A stretch of 64,000 nucleotides of DNA from Marinococcus sp. PL1-022. Lineage in GTDB: Bacteria; Bacillota; Bacilli; Bacillales; Marinococcaceae. Made by a program: the position numbers and the translations under genes. The stretch covers positions 2,929,495 through 2,993,494 of the forward strand of contig NZ_JAWXCX010000001.1 in the NCBI RefSeq assembly GCF_033845285.1, read 5' to 3'. The notes below the pieces were generated by a model that was given only the letters and a program-made list of their open reading frames with translations, did not search any database and had not been told where the DNA came from. This document shows, one piece after another, positions 1-8,927 of this stretch. The first letter of the stretch is position 1. The number at the start of each line of letters is the position of its first letter.

Positions 1-1
1 T

Positions 2-259
2 CCAGAGCTCTTCCCAATGAAAGCCCGCGGTGCAGCTACCGGCATTACAACGCTCGTACTGTCTCTGGCTAACTTAATTGTTTCCTTAACCTTCCCGATT
101 TTATTAGGAGCCATAGGCATCAATTGGGTTTTCGTTATCTTCGCTTTCATGGGCGTGCTTGCCTTCTTATTCGTACTGCGGTTTATTCCGGAAACCAAAG
201 GACGCAGTCTCGAAGATATCGAAAAAGATCTTCGCGGAGGATTATCCTCCAAATCGTAA
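2..259 (+). CDS. sugar porter family MFS transporter, C-terminal part
   Basis: Only the last ~85 codons are in the window; the frame is open from base 2 and begins with PELFPMKARG, the conserved segment of sugar porters before the last helices. Two hydrophobic segments follow, then PETKGRSLEDIE, the family signature after the final helix. It is therefore the end of a 12-helix proton/sugar symporter of the inner membrane. The substrate cannot be judged from this part. A hairpin with a T-run follows 11 bases after the stop. Confidence 0.85.
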   Translation, partial: PELFPMKARGAATGITTLVLSLANLIVSLTFPILLGAIGINWVFVIFAFMGVLAFLFVLRFIPETKGRSLEDIEKDLRGGLSSKS

Positions 260-269
260 AAGCTTTTTA

Positions 270-302
270 GACGGGCGCTCCTCGGAGTGTCCGTCTTTTT
301 TC
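270..302 (+). terminator. intrinsic terminator of the sugar porter
   Basis: GACGGGCGCTCC pairs with GGAGTGTCCGTC (two G-U pairs) around a 2-base loop and is followed by seven Ts. Confidence 0.8.
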
Positions 303-364
303 TGGTTTTAATTATCAAGGGCACGGAAATACGTGTCATACATGCTTATTTCTGAAGGAGGAAA

Positions 365-1234
365 ATGATGAGCGAAGAAACGAACGAAGAGCTGTATAAT
401 CCAATGGCGGACAAGTACCTGCCGATGACCTCGGTAAAAAGCGGCAAAGAGCATACCGTAGCCCAAGGAGTGCATGCTTATACAAATAAAATCGTTAATA
501 TCTGTACTATCGAACAGCATGATAATAATAACAACTGGGTGCTGGTTGATACCGGCATGCCTAAATCCTCGGATAAGGTGATTCAGGCTGTCGAGGATTT
601 ATACGGCACAAACAATAAACCAAACGCCATCATACTCACGCACGGTCATTTTGATCATGTGGGTACAGTGGTCGAGCTCGTTAAAAAATGGAATGTTCCC
701 GTTTACGCCCACCCGGAGGAAATGCCTTATCTGACCGGAAAGAAAGCATATCCAAAGGCGGACAGCTCTGTAGACCGCGGACTCGTCGCGAAGATGTCGC
801 CACGGTTTCCAAACGAGCCGGTCAACCTGGGAGATTTCGTGCAGCCGCTTCCGTCCGACGGTTCTGTCCCCGAGCTCGGCGAATGGAAATGGCTGCACAC
901 CCCCGGACACACGCCCGGGCACATTTCCCTGTTTCGTGAACACGACCGGACGCTCATTGCCGGTGATGCTTTTGTTACTGTAAAACAGGAGTCCCTTTCC
1001 CGTGTTACGACCCAAAAGCTTGAAATCCACGGCCCGCCGAAATATTTAACAATGGACTGGGTCGATGCTAAAAGCTCTGTTGAAAAATTAAACCAGCTCG
1101 AGCCAGCCGCTGCAATCACCGGCCATGGCATGCCGGTTCGCGGCAGCGCGCTGCAGGATGGACTGCAAAAGCTTGCAGATAACTTTGATACCGCAGCTGT
1201 ACCAGAAACACAGACGCACGACACACGGCAGTAG
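365..1234 (+). CDS. MBL-fold metallo-hydrolase
   Basis: A 289-residue metallo-beta-lactamase-fold hydrolase. The zinc motif HGHFDH is at residues 93-98, followed by the later ligands in HTPGHTPGH, AGDAF and ITGHG, so both metal sites look intact. No signal peptide is visible, so it is probably cytosolic. GGAGG lies just before tandem ATG codons at 365 and 368; either may be used. The fold covers thioesterases, lactonases and glyoxalase II-like enzymes, and the substrate cannot be told. It is a single-gene unit ending in a hairpin shared with pta. Confidence 0.85.
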   Translation: MMSEETNEELYNPMADKYLPMTSVKSGKEHTVAQGVHAYTNKIVNICTIEQHDNNNNWVLVDTGMPKSSDKVIQAVEDLYGTNNKPNAIILTHGHFDHVGTVVELVKKWNVPVYAHPEEMPYLTGKKAYPKADSSVDRGLVAKMSPRFPNEPVNLGDFVQPLPSDGSVPELGEWKWLHTPGHTPGHISLFREHDRTLIAGDAFVTVKQESLSRVTTQKLEIHGPPKYLTMDWVDAKSSVEKLNQLEPAAAITGHGMPVRGSALQDGLQKLADNFDTAAVPETQTHDTRQ

Positions 1235-1238
1235 CACA

Positions 1239-1277
1239 AAAAAGACCTTTCGGATGAATTCTCCGAAAGGTCTTTTT
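1239..1277. terminator. bidirectional terminator between MBL hydrolase and pta
   Basis: AAAAAGACCTTTCGGA pairs with TCCGAAAGGTCTTTTT around a short loop. A-run and T-run on the two sides let it serve both convergent genes. Confidence 0.85.
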
Positions 1278-1280
1278 CAT

Positions 1281-2288
1281 TTATGATTCTTTATTCGCTA
1301 CTGCTTCGCGTTCGGTGATAGCCTGCTTGGCCGTAATAAGGGAAAGCTTGTACACATCGTCTATGCTGCACCCTCTTGAGAGATCATTCACCGGCTTATT
1401 CAGGCCCTGAAGAATCGGTCCGATAGCATCGTAGCCGCCGAGGCGCTGGGCGATCTTATAGCCAAGGTTTCCGGACTCCAGACTTGGGAAGATAAATATA
1501 TTCGCCTCGCCGCGAAGCGGTGAATCCGGGGCTTTCTTTTGTGCTACCGCCGGCACAAACGCAGCATCAAACTGGAACTCTCCGTCAATGACGAGATCCG
1601 GGCGGGTCTGTTGGGCGGTTCTTGTCGCTTCGGATACCTTCTGCGTTTCCATGGAAGCAGCCGAACCCTTTGTAGAGAAGCTGAGCATCGCTACTTTTGG
1701 ATCGATATCGAATGATTTTGCCGTTTCTGCAGTGGAAATGGCAATTTCTGCTAATTCATCAGCACTTGGAGATATATTAATGGCACAATCCGCAAATACG
1801 AACTTCTGATCCTCTTTCACCATAATAAATACACCAGACGTTTTTTGAATACCAGGCTTTGTTTTAATAATTTGAAGCGCCGGCCGCACGGTGTCGCCGG
1901 TAGAGTGAGCTGCACCACTGACAAGCCCGTCTGCAAAATCCATATATACAAGCATTGTGCCGAAGTAATTGACATCCGTCAGCTTTTCTTTGGCCGTCCG
2001 CTCTGTCTCTTTTCCTTTTCGGCGGGAGACAAAAGCGGCTACAAGCTCATCCATTTTTTCATACGTTTTCGGGTTGAAGATAGTAACGTTCTCGAGGGGG
2101 ACGCCTAACCTCTGCGCCCTGGCTTCAATTTCCTGTTCGTCTCCGATAAGAATAGGGGTAATCACATTTCCTTCCCCGAGACGTGAGGCTGCCTGGACGA
2201 CACGGTCATCATCGCCTTCCGGCAGTACGATAGAAGGATGTTCTTTTTTCACCTGATCATAGATGGACGCGAAAAGATCGCTCAACAA
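1281..2288 (-). CDS. pta: phosphate acetyltransferase
   Basis: Phosphotransacetylase interconverts acetyl-CoA plus phosphate and acetyl phosphate plus CoA, the first step of the Pta-AckA overflow route in the cytosol. The 335 residues match the short single-domain bacterial form and cover the whole PTA_PTB domain, including the VLPEGDDDRVVQAA start and the GAAHSTGDTVRPALQIIKT region. An AGGAGG-type site precedes the ATG. It is divergent from hemQ, the same neighbourhood as in B. subtilis (ywfI/ywfJ area). Confidence 0.93.
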   Translation of the reverse strand: MLSDLFASIYDQVKKEHPSIVLPEGDDDRVVQAASRLGEGNVITPILIGDEQEIEARAQRLGVPLENVTIFNPKTYEKMDELVAAFVSRRKGKETERTAKEKLTDVNYFGTMLVYMDFADGLVSGAAHSTGDTVRPALQIIKTKPGIQKTSGVFIMVKEDQKFVFADCAINISPSADELAEIAISTAETAKSFDIDPKVAMLSFSTKGSAASMETQKVSEATRTAQQTRPDLVIDGEFQFDAAFVPAVAQKKAPDSPLRGEANIFIFPSLESGNLGYKIAQRLGGYDAIGPILQGLNKPVNDLSRGCSIDDVYKLSLITAKQAITEREAVANKES

Positions 2289-2643
2289 AATTCCTCCTCA
2301 AAATATTGTAAACAAGTGTATATCGTGTTGGTTTCATTGTAGTAGTTTTTCCGCGAATAAGCGAAGCACCTGCAGAGGGCCTTCGTCTATTCATTGTGAA
2401 AATAGCCGCACTGTTTTCATACATTAGCATACTCCTTCTGTCAGGAAAAATAAACCGGGACGAATAAATTCAATGATTTGTAAATTTTCACACTTTTGCC
2501 CCCCCTAACTCCTGACGCATAAGGGATAAACGTTTTTCGACAACGACCATCCACGTTTCACAAATTGCTCAATCATATTCGTTTTGGACACTTGTGTACT
2601 GTGGTATAGTGGGCAACGGAAGGTTTAGATGAAGGAGGTAATC
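2289..2643. other. pta-hemQ divergent intergenic region
   Basis: A 355-base gene-free stretch between two divergent genes. I see the hemQ promoter at its right end and a pta ribosome site at its left end. I found no riboswitch or convincing cre site. Confidence 0.5.
2584..2610 (+). promoter_or_regulatory. probable sigma-A promoter of hemQ
   Basis: TTGGAC (2584-2589) and TATAGT (2605-2610) separated by 15 bases (16 if TTTGGA is taken as the -35 box), about 35 bases before the hemQ start. Confidence 0.5.
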
Positions 2644-3396
2644 ATGATGAGCGAAGCTTCTAAAACACTGGACGGCTGGTATTGCCTGCATGACTTCCGC
2701 CACTTTAACTGGCATGCATGGAAGCAGGTGCCGAGCGAAGAGCGCGACCAGATGGTTAACGAATTCCATCGCATGATTGAAGAATTTCAGCAGGTGGAAG
2801 AGGCTGAACAGGGCAGCCATGCTTTATACACGATTGTCGGCCAAAAAGCCGATTTTGTTATCATGGTGCTCCGTGAAAGCATGAAAGAGATTCACGATAT
2901 TGAACTTGCTTTCGATAAGTCCGGACTGGCAGCTTACACGACTCCTGCCTACTCCTACGTTTCCATCGTAGAGCTTGGAAACTATATGCCGCCGGAAGAC
3001 GGAAGCGATCCTCTCGATAATCCATGGATCCGCGGCCGCATTTACCCTATCCTGCCAAAATGGGAGCATTTCTGCTTCTATCCAATGGATAAAAAGCGCG
3101 AAGGCGAAGACAACTGGTATTCGCTTCCGATTGATAAACGCCGCGAATTAATGAAAGCACATGGCATGACCGGCCGTCAGTACGCCGGAAAGGTAAAACA
3201 GATTATCACCGGGTCCACCGGCCTTGATGACTGGGAATGGGGAGTCACTTTATTTGCTCATGACGCCCTGCAGTTTAAAAAACTCGTATATGAAATGCGT
3301 TTTGACGAAGTCTCTGCCCGTTACGGCGATTTTGGAGCCTTTTATGTTGGAAACATTCTTGAGCCGGAAAAAATTCAGGCATACTTTTCTGTATAA
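2644..3396 (+). CDS. hemQ: coproheme decarboxylase HemQ
   Basis: HemQ converts coproheme to heme b in the last step of the Gram-positive coproporphyrin-dependent heme pathway. The 250 residues have the family start (SEASKTLDGWYCLHDFR) and the C-terminal half with the LMKAHGMTGRQYAGKVKQ segment carrying the proximal heme histidine. AAGGAGGT at 2632-2639 points to ATG 2644 (or 2647), not to the upstream in-frame ATG at 2629, which overlaps the ribosome site. It stands alone, divergent from pta. Confidence 0.93.
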   Translation: MMSEASKTLDGWYCLHDFRHFNWHAWKQVPSEERDQMVNEFHRMIEEFQQVEEAEQGSHALYTIVGQKADFVIMVLRESMKEIHDIELAFDKSGLAAYTTPAYSYVSIVELGNYMPPEDGSDPLDNPWIRGRIYPILPKWEHFCFYPMDKKREGEDNWYSLPIDKRRELMKAHGMTGRQYAGKVKQIITGSTGLDDWEWGVTLFAHDALQFKKLVYEMRFDEVSARYGDFGAFYVGNILEPEKIQAYFSV

Positions 3397-3404
3397 TAGA
3401 ACAA

Positions 3405-3440
3405 ACCGCCAAAGTGAGCATACACTTCGGCGGTTTTTTT
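3405..3440 (+). terminator. terminator after hemQ
   Basis: AACCGCCAAAGTG pairs with CACTTCGGCGGTT with one mismatch, followed by seven Ts. Confidence 0.8.
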
Positions 3441-3514
3441 AACTTTAAGCATGGGGCAGAAACCGTTTATTTCCCAGGAAATACTTCCACTCTCTGCGGA
3501 GCTTTAAAAATTTT

Positions 3515-5119
3515 TCAGGCTTTGCTTTGCGTTCTTTCTATTTTCCTCTCTACAATGTCTTCTACGGAATACGTACGACCATCCATATCTTTATAAATAA
3601 GGTTCTCCCGATTAAATTCCGTTGGCGAGTGAAGACCGGCCGCCACTGCTAAATTATGCATTCCTTCCCGCATGGAAATAATAAAATTGGTAACGCGGTA
3701 GGATTTTTCTTCAATATCAAGAGCCTCCTGCCGCTTCGGATCAGTCGTGGCCACCCCAACCGGGCACTCGTTTGAATGGCAAACCTGCGCCATGATACAG
3801 CCGACGCTGATCATAAATCCTCTCGCCACATGAATCAAATCCGCGCCAAGGGCTAGCGCTGTGACTGCCTTGTTCGGCGTTAACAGCTTCCCTGAGGCAA
3901 TGATGGTGATTTTGTCTCTAATCCCCGCTTCAAGCAGCGCTTCCTCAAGCATCGGCAGCGCTGAAAAGAGCGGAAGGGCTACACTGTCCGCCATTTCCTT
4001 GTAGGAGGCTCCCGTGCCCCCCTCGCTCCCATCCAGCGTGATAAAATCGGGAAGAATTTCCGAGGTCCTCAGCTCCTCCGCCAGCTTGAAGGCATGCTGT
4101 CTTGAGCCGAGAGTGATTTTTATGCCGACCGGCTTTTCACTCAGCTGCCGCAGCTCTTCGAGAAAGGCCATCAGCTTTCCAGTGGTTTCAATATCTTTAA
4201 ACCGGTTCGGGCTGTCTATCGTTTTCCACGGTTCCACATTCCGGACAGCGGCAATTTTTTCGGTAACCTTAGCTCCGTCCACGTGTCCGCCCCGCTGCTT
4301 AGCTCCCTGAGCCAGCTTGATCTCTACAGCTTTCACCTGGTCATAAGCTGCCTGTTCCTGAAACAGCTGCCGATTAAAATTACCGGCGCGGTCTCTTGCC
4401 CCGAACAGTCCCGGACCGATCTGCCACATAATGTCCGCTCCGCCCTTCAGATGGTAGTCCGACAGTCCACCTTCCCCTGTGTTCATCCAGGAGCCGGTAG
4501 CCCGGGCATTTCCCATGGACAATGCTTCAATCGCCCGGTCTCCGAGCGACCCATAGCTCATACCTGACTGGCCAATGAGCCCCTTCACGCGGAAGGGATG
4601 CCTGACGCCGCTATGTTTTCCAAGCGTAATTATGTCCTGCTCATCAAGCAGAAACGGATCGAACGATTCCTCCACCCGGTGCTCCTGCCTTGTAAACAGC
4701 CGTTCGTTGTCGATTTGGTATACTTTGGACGGAATGGCTTCCGCCTTCCGGTCCCGGCGCAGATCCTCTTCAAGCGTCGGATACATGTCGTTTACGATAT
4801 AATAGCCATTCGTATTAAAGTCCTCTTTCGACCCGTAGCCAAGCATACGTGTTTTATATTTTCCGGCTTTTACTGTAGAAATGAACTGCTCTCTTGAAAA
4901 GGGTTTTCCCTCAAGATCGTTGTTAAACAAATACTGACGAAATTCCGGCCCCGTTTTTTCAATTAAATAACGCATTCTCCCGAGAACCGGGAAGTTTTTT
5001 AAAATAGCGTGCTGCCGCTGACTGCGGTCCTTAACATACATCCAGAGCACCAGTCCCGCCGGCACTAAAACGATAAAAGCAATTAACAGCCCCAATAGAA
5101 CAATAATAGCTGTTTCCAT
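3515..5119 (-). CDS. membrane-anchored FMN-binding glutamate synthase-like protein
   Basis: The protein is homologous to the synthase domain of glutamate synthase (GltB central/FMN domain) but stands alone, like B. subtilis YerD. Residues 3-26 form one transmembrane anchor. The body holds the GSEGGTG FMN/substrate loop and the three-cysteine CIMAQVCHSNECPVGVAT motif that binds a 3Fe-4S cluster. The glutaminase domain is absent, so it is probably a flavin/Fe-S oxidoreductase of unknown substrate. GGGAGGAGG at 5127-5135 fixes the ATG at 5119 (534 residues); the upstream GTG at 5140 lies before that ribosome site. Confidence 0.85.
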   Translation of the reverse strand: METAIIVLLGLLIAFIVLVPAGLVLWMYVKDRSQRQHAILKNFPVLGRMRYLIEKTGPEFRQYLFNNDLEGKPFSREQFISTVKAGKYKTRMLGYGSKEDFNTNGYYIVNDMYPTLEEDLRRDRKAEAIPSKVYQIDNERLFTRQEHRVEESFDPFLLDEQDIITLGKHSGVRHPFRVKGLIGQSGMSYGSLGDRAIEALSMGNARATGSWMNTGEGGLSDYHLKGGADIMWQIGPGLFGARDRAGNFNRQLFQEQAAYDQVKAVEIKLAQGAKQRGGHVDGAKVTEKIAAVRNVEPWKTIDSPNRFKDIETTGKLMAFLEELRQLSEKPVGIKITLGSRQHAFKLAEELRTSEILPDFITLDGSEGGTGASYKEMADSVALPLFSALPMLEEALLEAGIRDKITIIASGKLLTPNKAVTALALGADLIHVARGFMISVGCIMAQVCHSNECPVGVATTDPKRQEALDIEEKSYRVTNFIISMREGMHNLAVAAGLHSPTEFNRENLIYKDMDGRTYSVEDIVERKIERTQSKA

Positions 5120-5155
5120 TTCCGGACCTCCTCCCTTCACTTCCTCTGATCTTTG

Positions 5156-6427
5156 TCAGGCAATTGTCCCGCGTTCATTTGAAAACTGCAGGTACTCTTC
5201 ATTATCTATGATTCTTTTCAGCGTCTCTACTGCCATCCGGACTTCTTCATACGTATTGTACAACGCCACCGGCGCAATCCGGATGTAGGCCGGCGCCCGG
5301 AAATCAGGCACGACGCCCTCCGCTTTCAACGCATTACAGATGCCGGCGGCATATTCATGCTTAAGAAGCACATGCCCGCCTCTTGCAGCCGGGTCTCTCG
5401 GACTTACCACCTTCAGGCCGATGCCAATACCAGCGTCAATCAAATCGATCATATATCCGGTTAACCGCAGAGACTTCGCCCGTATGCGTTCAATTCCTGC
5501 TTCCCCGAACATTTCCAGCGAACCGATCAGCGGAGCCATACTCAGTACATGCGGAGTCCCGATTTCGTAGGCCCCGGCTGATTCCTCCGGCTCGAGGGTA
5601 TGCTTCATATCAAACTGCACGGCTTTTTTTGAACTGAACCAGCCAGCAAGCCCCGGCGATTCCCCGAAATGCTTTTCATGGACATAGAGCCCAGCAACAG
5701 CACCCGGTCCTCCGTTCAAATGCTTATAATTGCACCAAACAGCAAAATCAACGCCCCACTCGTGAAGCTCATGTGGTACAGATCCGACCGAGTGACAAAG
5801 ATCGAGGCCGACCATAATGCCCCGGGCGTGTGCCTCTTTCGTTAACCGCTCCATATCGAGCACCTGGCCGCTGCGGTACAATACGCCCGGAAGAAACAAT
5901 AGAGCCGTATCGTCACTCATTCTTTCAATAATCTCCTCTTCATCAAGCATTCCGTCCCGGTTCGGCACCAGAGCCAGTGCCTCTTCCCCCAGCCCCCGCA
6001 GATCCAGCTGGCTTTTTAATGCATAAATATCGGTAGGAAAAGCCGCATCATCCGCAAGTATTTTGTACCTTTTAGCAGTAGGCTGATAAAAGGTAGCAAG
6101 CATCTGGTGAATGTTTACGGTTGTCGAACCAGTGACAATCACCTCTGTCTCTTTAGCCCCTAGCAGCGGAGCCGAGGCTTGAGCCAGTTTTTCCGAGAGG
6201 TAGTACCAGGGATGGCTTCCGTTTGTCCATCCCTCAATACCCAGCTGTTTCCACATATCCATGATTTCCTGTACGCTTTTTTCCGCCCGCTCCGACAGCA
6301 GTCCGAGCGAATTTCCATCCAAATAAATCGTCTCTCCCATGTAGAATTCCCGGCGGTACTTTTGGAGTTCATCACCTTCATCCAGTTTTTTCGCGTAAGT
6401 CTTTGTATGTATGTTTTCTATATTCAT
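5156..6427 (-). CDS. kynU: kynureninase
   Basis: PLP enzyme cleaving kynurenine to anthranilate and alanine (or 3-hydroxykynurenine to 3-hydroxyanthranilate). The 423 residues span the usual length, with YLDGNSLG near the N-terminus, the aspartate region GLDLCHSVG and the PLP-lysine motif [13 protein letters not shown]. The ribosome site AAGGGA precedes ATG 6427 ([12 protein letters not shown]); the open frame upstream is not supported. No tryptophan dioxygenase or kynurenine formamidase gene lies nearby, so the pathway context is missing here. Confidence 0.9.
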   Translation of the reverse strand: MNIENIHTKTYAKKLDEGDELQKYRREFYMGETIYLDGNSLGLLSERAEKSVQEIMDMWKQLGIEGWTNGSHPWYYLSEKLAQASAPLLGAKETEVIVTGSTTVNIHQMLATFYQPTAKRYKILADDAAFPTDIYALKSQLDLRGLGEEALALVPNRDGMLDEEEIIERMSDDTALLFLPGVLYRSGQVLDMERLTKEAHARGIMVGLDLCHSVGSVPHELHEWGVDFAVWCNYKHLNGGPGAVAGLYVHEKHFGESPGLAGWFSSKKAVQFDMKHTLEPEESAGAYEIGTPHVLSMAPLIGSLEMFGEAGIERIRAKSLRLTGYMIDLIDAGIGIGLKVVSPRDPAARGGHVLLKHEYAAGICNALKAEGVVPDFRAPAYIRIAPVALYNTYEEVRMAVETLKRIIDNEEYLQFSNERGTIA

Positions 6428-6564
6428 AGCGTCCCTTCTTTTTATGTAAATGTTATTTTTCGCCTTTATTTTATATATGATTCCCCCGGCAGCTGAAACA
6501 TTAACTGCTCTTTGCACCATTGTAACAGAAATATTCTGCCTCTCATTTTGTCAAAGCCACCGGG

Positions 6565-6593
6565 TTGCTATTTTTACAGTTACAGCTTATAAT
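6565..6593 (+). promoter_or_regulatory. sigma-A promoter of the TRIC-type channel gene
   Basis: TTGCTA (6565-6570) and TATAAT (6588-6593) with the ideal 17-base spacing. Transcription would begin near 6600, giving a leader of about 80 bases. Confidence 0.75.
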
Positions 6594-6621
6594 CATTCTC
6601 GGACTATAAGTGTACACACCG

Positions 6622-6647
6622 TCGCTGCCCTTCCGGCAGCGATTTTT
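6622..6647 (+). terminator. hairpin plus T-run inside the leader (attenuator-like)
   Basis: TCGCTGCC and GGCAGCGA form a perfect 8-bp stem with a 5-base loop, followed by five Ts. It lies after the promoter and before the ribosome site, so it would terminate or attenuate the leader rather than end a gene. It could also end a short unannotated transcript. Confidence 0.6.
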
Positions 6648-6683
6648 GTATGAAGACGTATTAACCGGGAAAGGGGGAGCAGT

Positions 6684-7289
6684 ATGACCTGGGATATGCT
6701 GACAGTGGTAGGCACCATCGCGTTTTCCATCAGTGGGGCAATTGTCGCTATGGAAGAAGACCTTGATATCTTTGGGGTTTTGTTTTTAGGATTTATCACA
6801 GCGTTTGGAGGAGGAGCGATTCGAAACATTCTGATCGGTGTCCCGGTATCGGAGCTGTGGAGCCAGGGGCTCTTTTTTCAGGTTTCCTTCTTTTCTATTC
6901 TGTTGTTTGTACTGTTTCCAAATATTTTAATGAAGCACTGGCACAGCTGGGGCTCCTTTTTTGACGCTATCGGCCTTGCTTCCTTTGCGATGCAGGGGGC
7001 CCTGTTTGCAGTAGAAATGGGACACCCGCTCAGCGCTGTCATCGTGGCAGCAGTACTCACAGGAAGTGGCGGCGGATTGATCCGTGACGTGCTGGCCAAC
7101 CGAAAACCGATGGTGCTTCACTCGGAGGTCTACGCCCTGTGGGCGCTGGTCGGCGGCTTATTTATCGGTATGGGCTGGGTTACCGGCGGCTTTGGCCTGT
7201 TTTTGTTATTCGTTTTGCTCGTTTCCGGCCGGGTATGCTCCTACCGCTTTCAGTGGAAGCTCCCCCACCGTACAATTCCATCTATGTAA
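6684..7289 (+). CDS. trimeric intracellular cation channel family protein (UPF0126)
   Basis: A 201-residue membrane protein with about seven helices and two internal repeats, each carrying the glycine-rich signature (GGGAIRNILIG near residues 36-46 and GSGGGLIRDVL near 125-135). The bacterial TRIC/YadS family forms trimeric K+/Na+-permeable channels; some members are linked to glycine transport. AAAGGGGGAG precedes the ATG. It has its own promoter and a hairpin in the leader, and ends in a strong terminator. Confidence 0.85.
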   Translation: MTWDMLTVVGTIAFSISGAIVAMEEDLDIFGVLFLGFITAFGGGAIRNILIGVPVSELWSQGLFFQVSFFSILLFVLFPNILMKHWHSWGSFFDAIGLASFAMQGALFAVEMGHPLSAVIVAAVLTGSGGGLIRDVLANRKPMVLHSEVYALWALVGGLFIGMGWVTGGFGLFLLFVLLVSGRVCSYRFQWKLPHRTIPSM

Positions 7290-7295
7290 AGCTCT

Positions 7296-7321
7296 CCCGC
7301 CGGTCTCCGGCGGGCTTTTTT
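7296..7321 (+). terminator. terminator after the TRIC-type channel
   Basis: CCCGCCGG and CCGGCGGG pair perfectly around a 3-base loop, with a T-run after. The T-run overlaps the 3' end of the convergent ynfA-like gene. Confidence 0.85.
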
Positions 7322-7649
7322 ATGCTCCGCGGGGCGCCCAAAGCATAATACTTACGCCGACAATACAAAAAGCAGCCCCGACCCAATCGTATGTGTCCGG
7401 TCGCCAGCCATCGACCCACCAGCCCCAGAGCAGAGACATAATAATAAATATACCTCCATACGCTGCGTAAACTCTTCCAAACGCCGGAAACACCTGAAAA
7501 GCCGCAATGACCCCGTACATTACAAGCCCTGCTGCTCCGAACAGGCCGTAATAGACCGGGCGCGACTCTCTTATCCACTGCCACACCAGGTAGCCGCCGC
7601 CAATTTCCATTATTCCTGCCAGTATAAATAAAAGAATGCCTGTAAGCAT
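7320..7649 (-). CDS. YnfA family membrane protein (UPF0060)
   Basis: A 109-residue four-helix membrane protein with the YnfA pattern: [17 protein letters not shown] at the start, [28 protein letters not shown] and a short C-terminal helix. The family resembles small multidrug resistance carriers. GGAGGAGG precedes ATG 7649; the frame opens further up but without a ribosome site. It is convergent with the channel gene. Confidence 0.85.
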   Translation of the reverse strand: MLTGILLFILAGIMEIGGGYLVWQWIRESRPVYYGLFGAAGLVMYGVIAAFQVFPAFGRVYAAYGGIFIIMSLLWGWWVDGWRPDTYDWVGAAFCIVGVSIMLWAPRGA

Positions 7650-7721
7650 ATAAACCTCCTCCTTCTCCCGCTTTAACATACTGTAGAGATATTTAAAAAT
7701 AAATGCACCGTAAAATTATGT

Positions 7722-7750
7722 AAAAAAAGACTGCTTTTCCGTGAGCAGCC
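7722..7750 (-). terminator. terminator of the khtTU operon
   Basis: On the minus strand GGCTGCT pairs with AGCAGTC (one G-U) and is followed by seven Ts. Confidence 0.7.
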
Positions 7751-7764
7751 CTTAAAGCTTCATT

Positions 7765-8922
7765 TTATACTGGTTTTTTGCCTCTTTTCTTTCCGTAAAT
7801 GCTTGTGGCAAGTTCTGGTGCTTTCTGGAACAAATATACCCCCACCAGAGCCGAGAGAAGAATAAAGATACTGCTGAAGGTCCGCAGCGTACCTGTAGCA
7901 AGTGCCGCGACAATAATGGAGAACTCCCCGCGCTGGGTTAAAGATAAGCCTGCACGCAGCGCTACTTTGGATGACAGGCCGTACAGCTTTCCGCCCGCAA
8001 ATCCGACGATAATTTTCGCAGCCACTGACCAGAAAAGCAGCACGAGAAGCATCGGAATCATCGGCACTCCTTCCCCGACCTCAATGGTAGTGCCGAAATA
8101 AACAAAAAACATTGGGAGCAGCAGATCCCGAAAGCGCACGACCAGACCTTCGAGTACATCGCTTCGTTTCACTTCAGCCAGGATAATTCCAGCCAGAAAC
8201 GCGCCAAGTACCTCGGATAAATTCAGGTACAAAGCAATACCGCCGTACGTAAGCGCAATACCAAAAACGAAAAGAAGAAAAAAATCTTCATCCATATAGC
8301 GGTCCACAAATGAACGCAATTTTCGGAAAACAAATATACCAAGCAGGACCGCTCCTGCGACCAGTATAATAATTTGAACGAATGTCCATCCGAGCATGCC
8401 CAGAGTAACTCCACTGCCTACAGTCATGCTGACAAGCAATGCCACAAGCACCGGGGCGAATAAATCCTCGAAAATAAGAAGACCGAGTATGAATTCGGAC
8501 TCGGGATTGACCATCCGCTTTGAATTCTCAAGCATTTTGGCTGTGATCGAGGAGCTTGTAGCATAGGCGACACCGCCTATGATTAGGGCTTCGAGCCACC
8601 CAAGCCCAAACGCCAGCGTTATACCTACGGTAACCCCGAAGCTGAGTATAATATCCAGAATCCCGGCCCGGAAAACCTTCGTTGCGACAAGGATAAGCTG
8701 CCGGACCGGAAACTCCATTCCCAGCATAAAAAACAGCAGGACAATACCAATTTCACCAGCAAAATACAGCAGGTGAGAATCTGCCAGCCAGCTGCTGACG
8801 ACAATTCCAATTAATAGATAGATGATGACATCGGGGAACCGCATTTTAAAAGAGATCCATCCCCCGATAAAAAGTACGAGCAGCATCAATCCCGCAGCAA
8901 GCAGATCAGGCATTTCCGGCAT
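7765..8922 (-). CDS. khtU: K+/H+ antiporter KhtU-like (CPA2 family)
   Basis: A 385-residue monovalent cation:proton antiporter-2 with about 12 helices, including the hydrophobic hairpin signatures FFMLGMEF and the polar helix YATSSSITAKML. It lacks the C-terminal RCK domain of KefB/KefC; the regulatory part is the separate upstream gene, as in the B. subtilis KhtTU pair. The expected role is K+ (or NH4+) efflux at high pH or during electrophile stress. It starts 5 bases after the khtT-like stop, so the two are co-transcribed. No khtS gene is present. Confidence 0.85.
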   Translation of the reverse strand: MPEMPDLLAAGLMLLVLFIGGWISFKMRFPDVIIYLLIGIVVSSWLADSHLLYFAGEIGIVLLFFMLGMEFPVRQLILVATKVFRAGILDIILSFGVTVGITLAFGLGWLEALIIGGVAYATSSSITAKMLENSKRMVNPESEFILGLLIFEDLFAPVLVALLVSMTVGSGVTLGMLGWTFVQIIILVAGAVLLGIFVFRKLRSFVDRYMDEDFFLLFVFGIALTYGGIALYLNLSEVLGAFLAGIILAEVKRSDVLEGLVVRFRDLLLPMFFVYFGTTIEVGEGVPMIPMLLVLLFWSVAAKIIVGFAGGKLYGLSSKVALRAGLSLTQRGEFSIIVAALATGTLRTFSSIFILLSALVGVYLFQKAPELATSIYGKKRGKKPV

Positions 8923-8927
8923 AAGAA

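Noticed and set aside
727-1239. 170-residue minus-strand frame opposite the MBL hydrolase
   Set aside because: Shadow of a gene with clear catalytic motifs; no start signal.
6160-6381. Alternate frame at the kynU N-terminus suggesting a frameshift
   Set aside because: The kynU frame is continuous from 6427 with a ribosome site; the other frame is a shadow.
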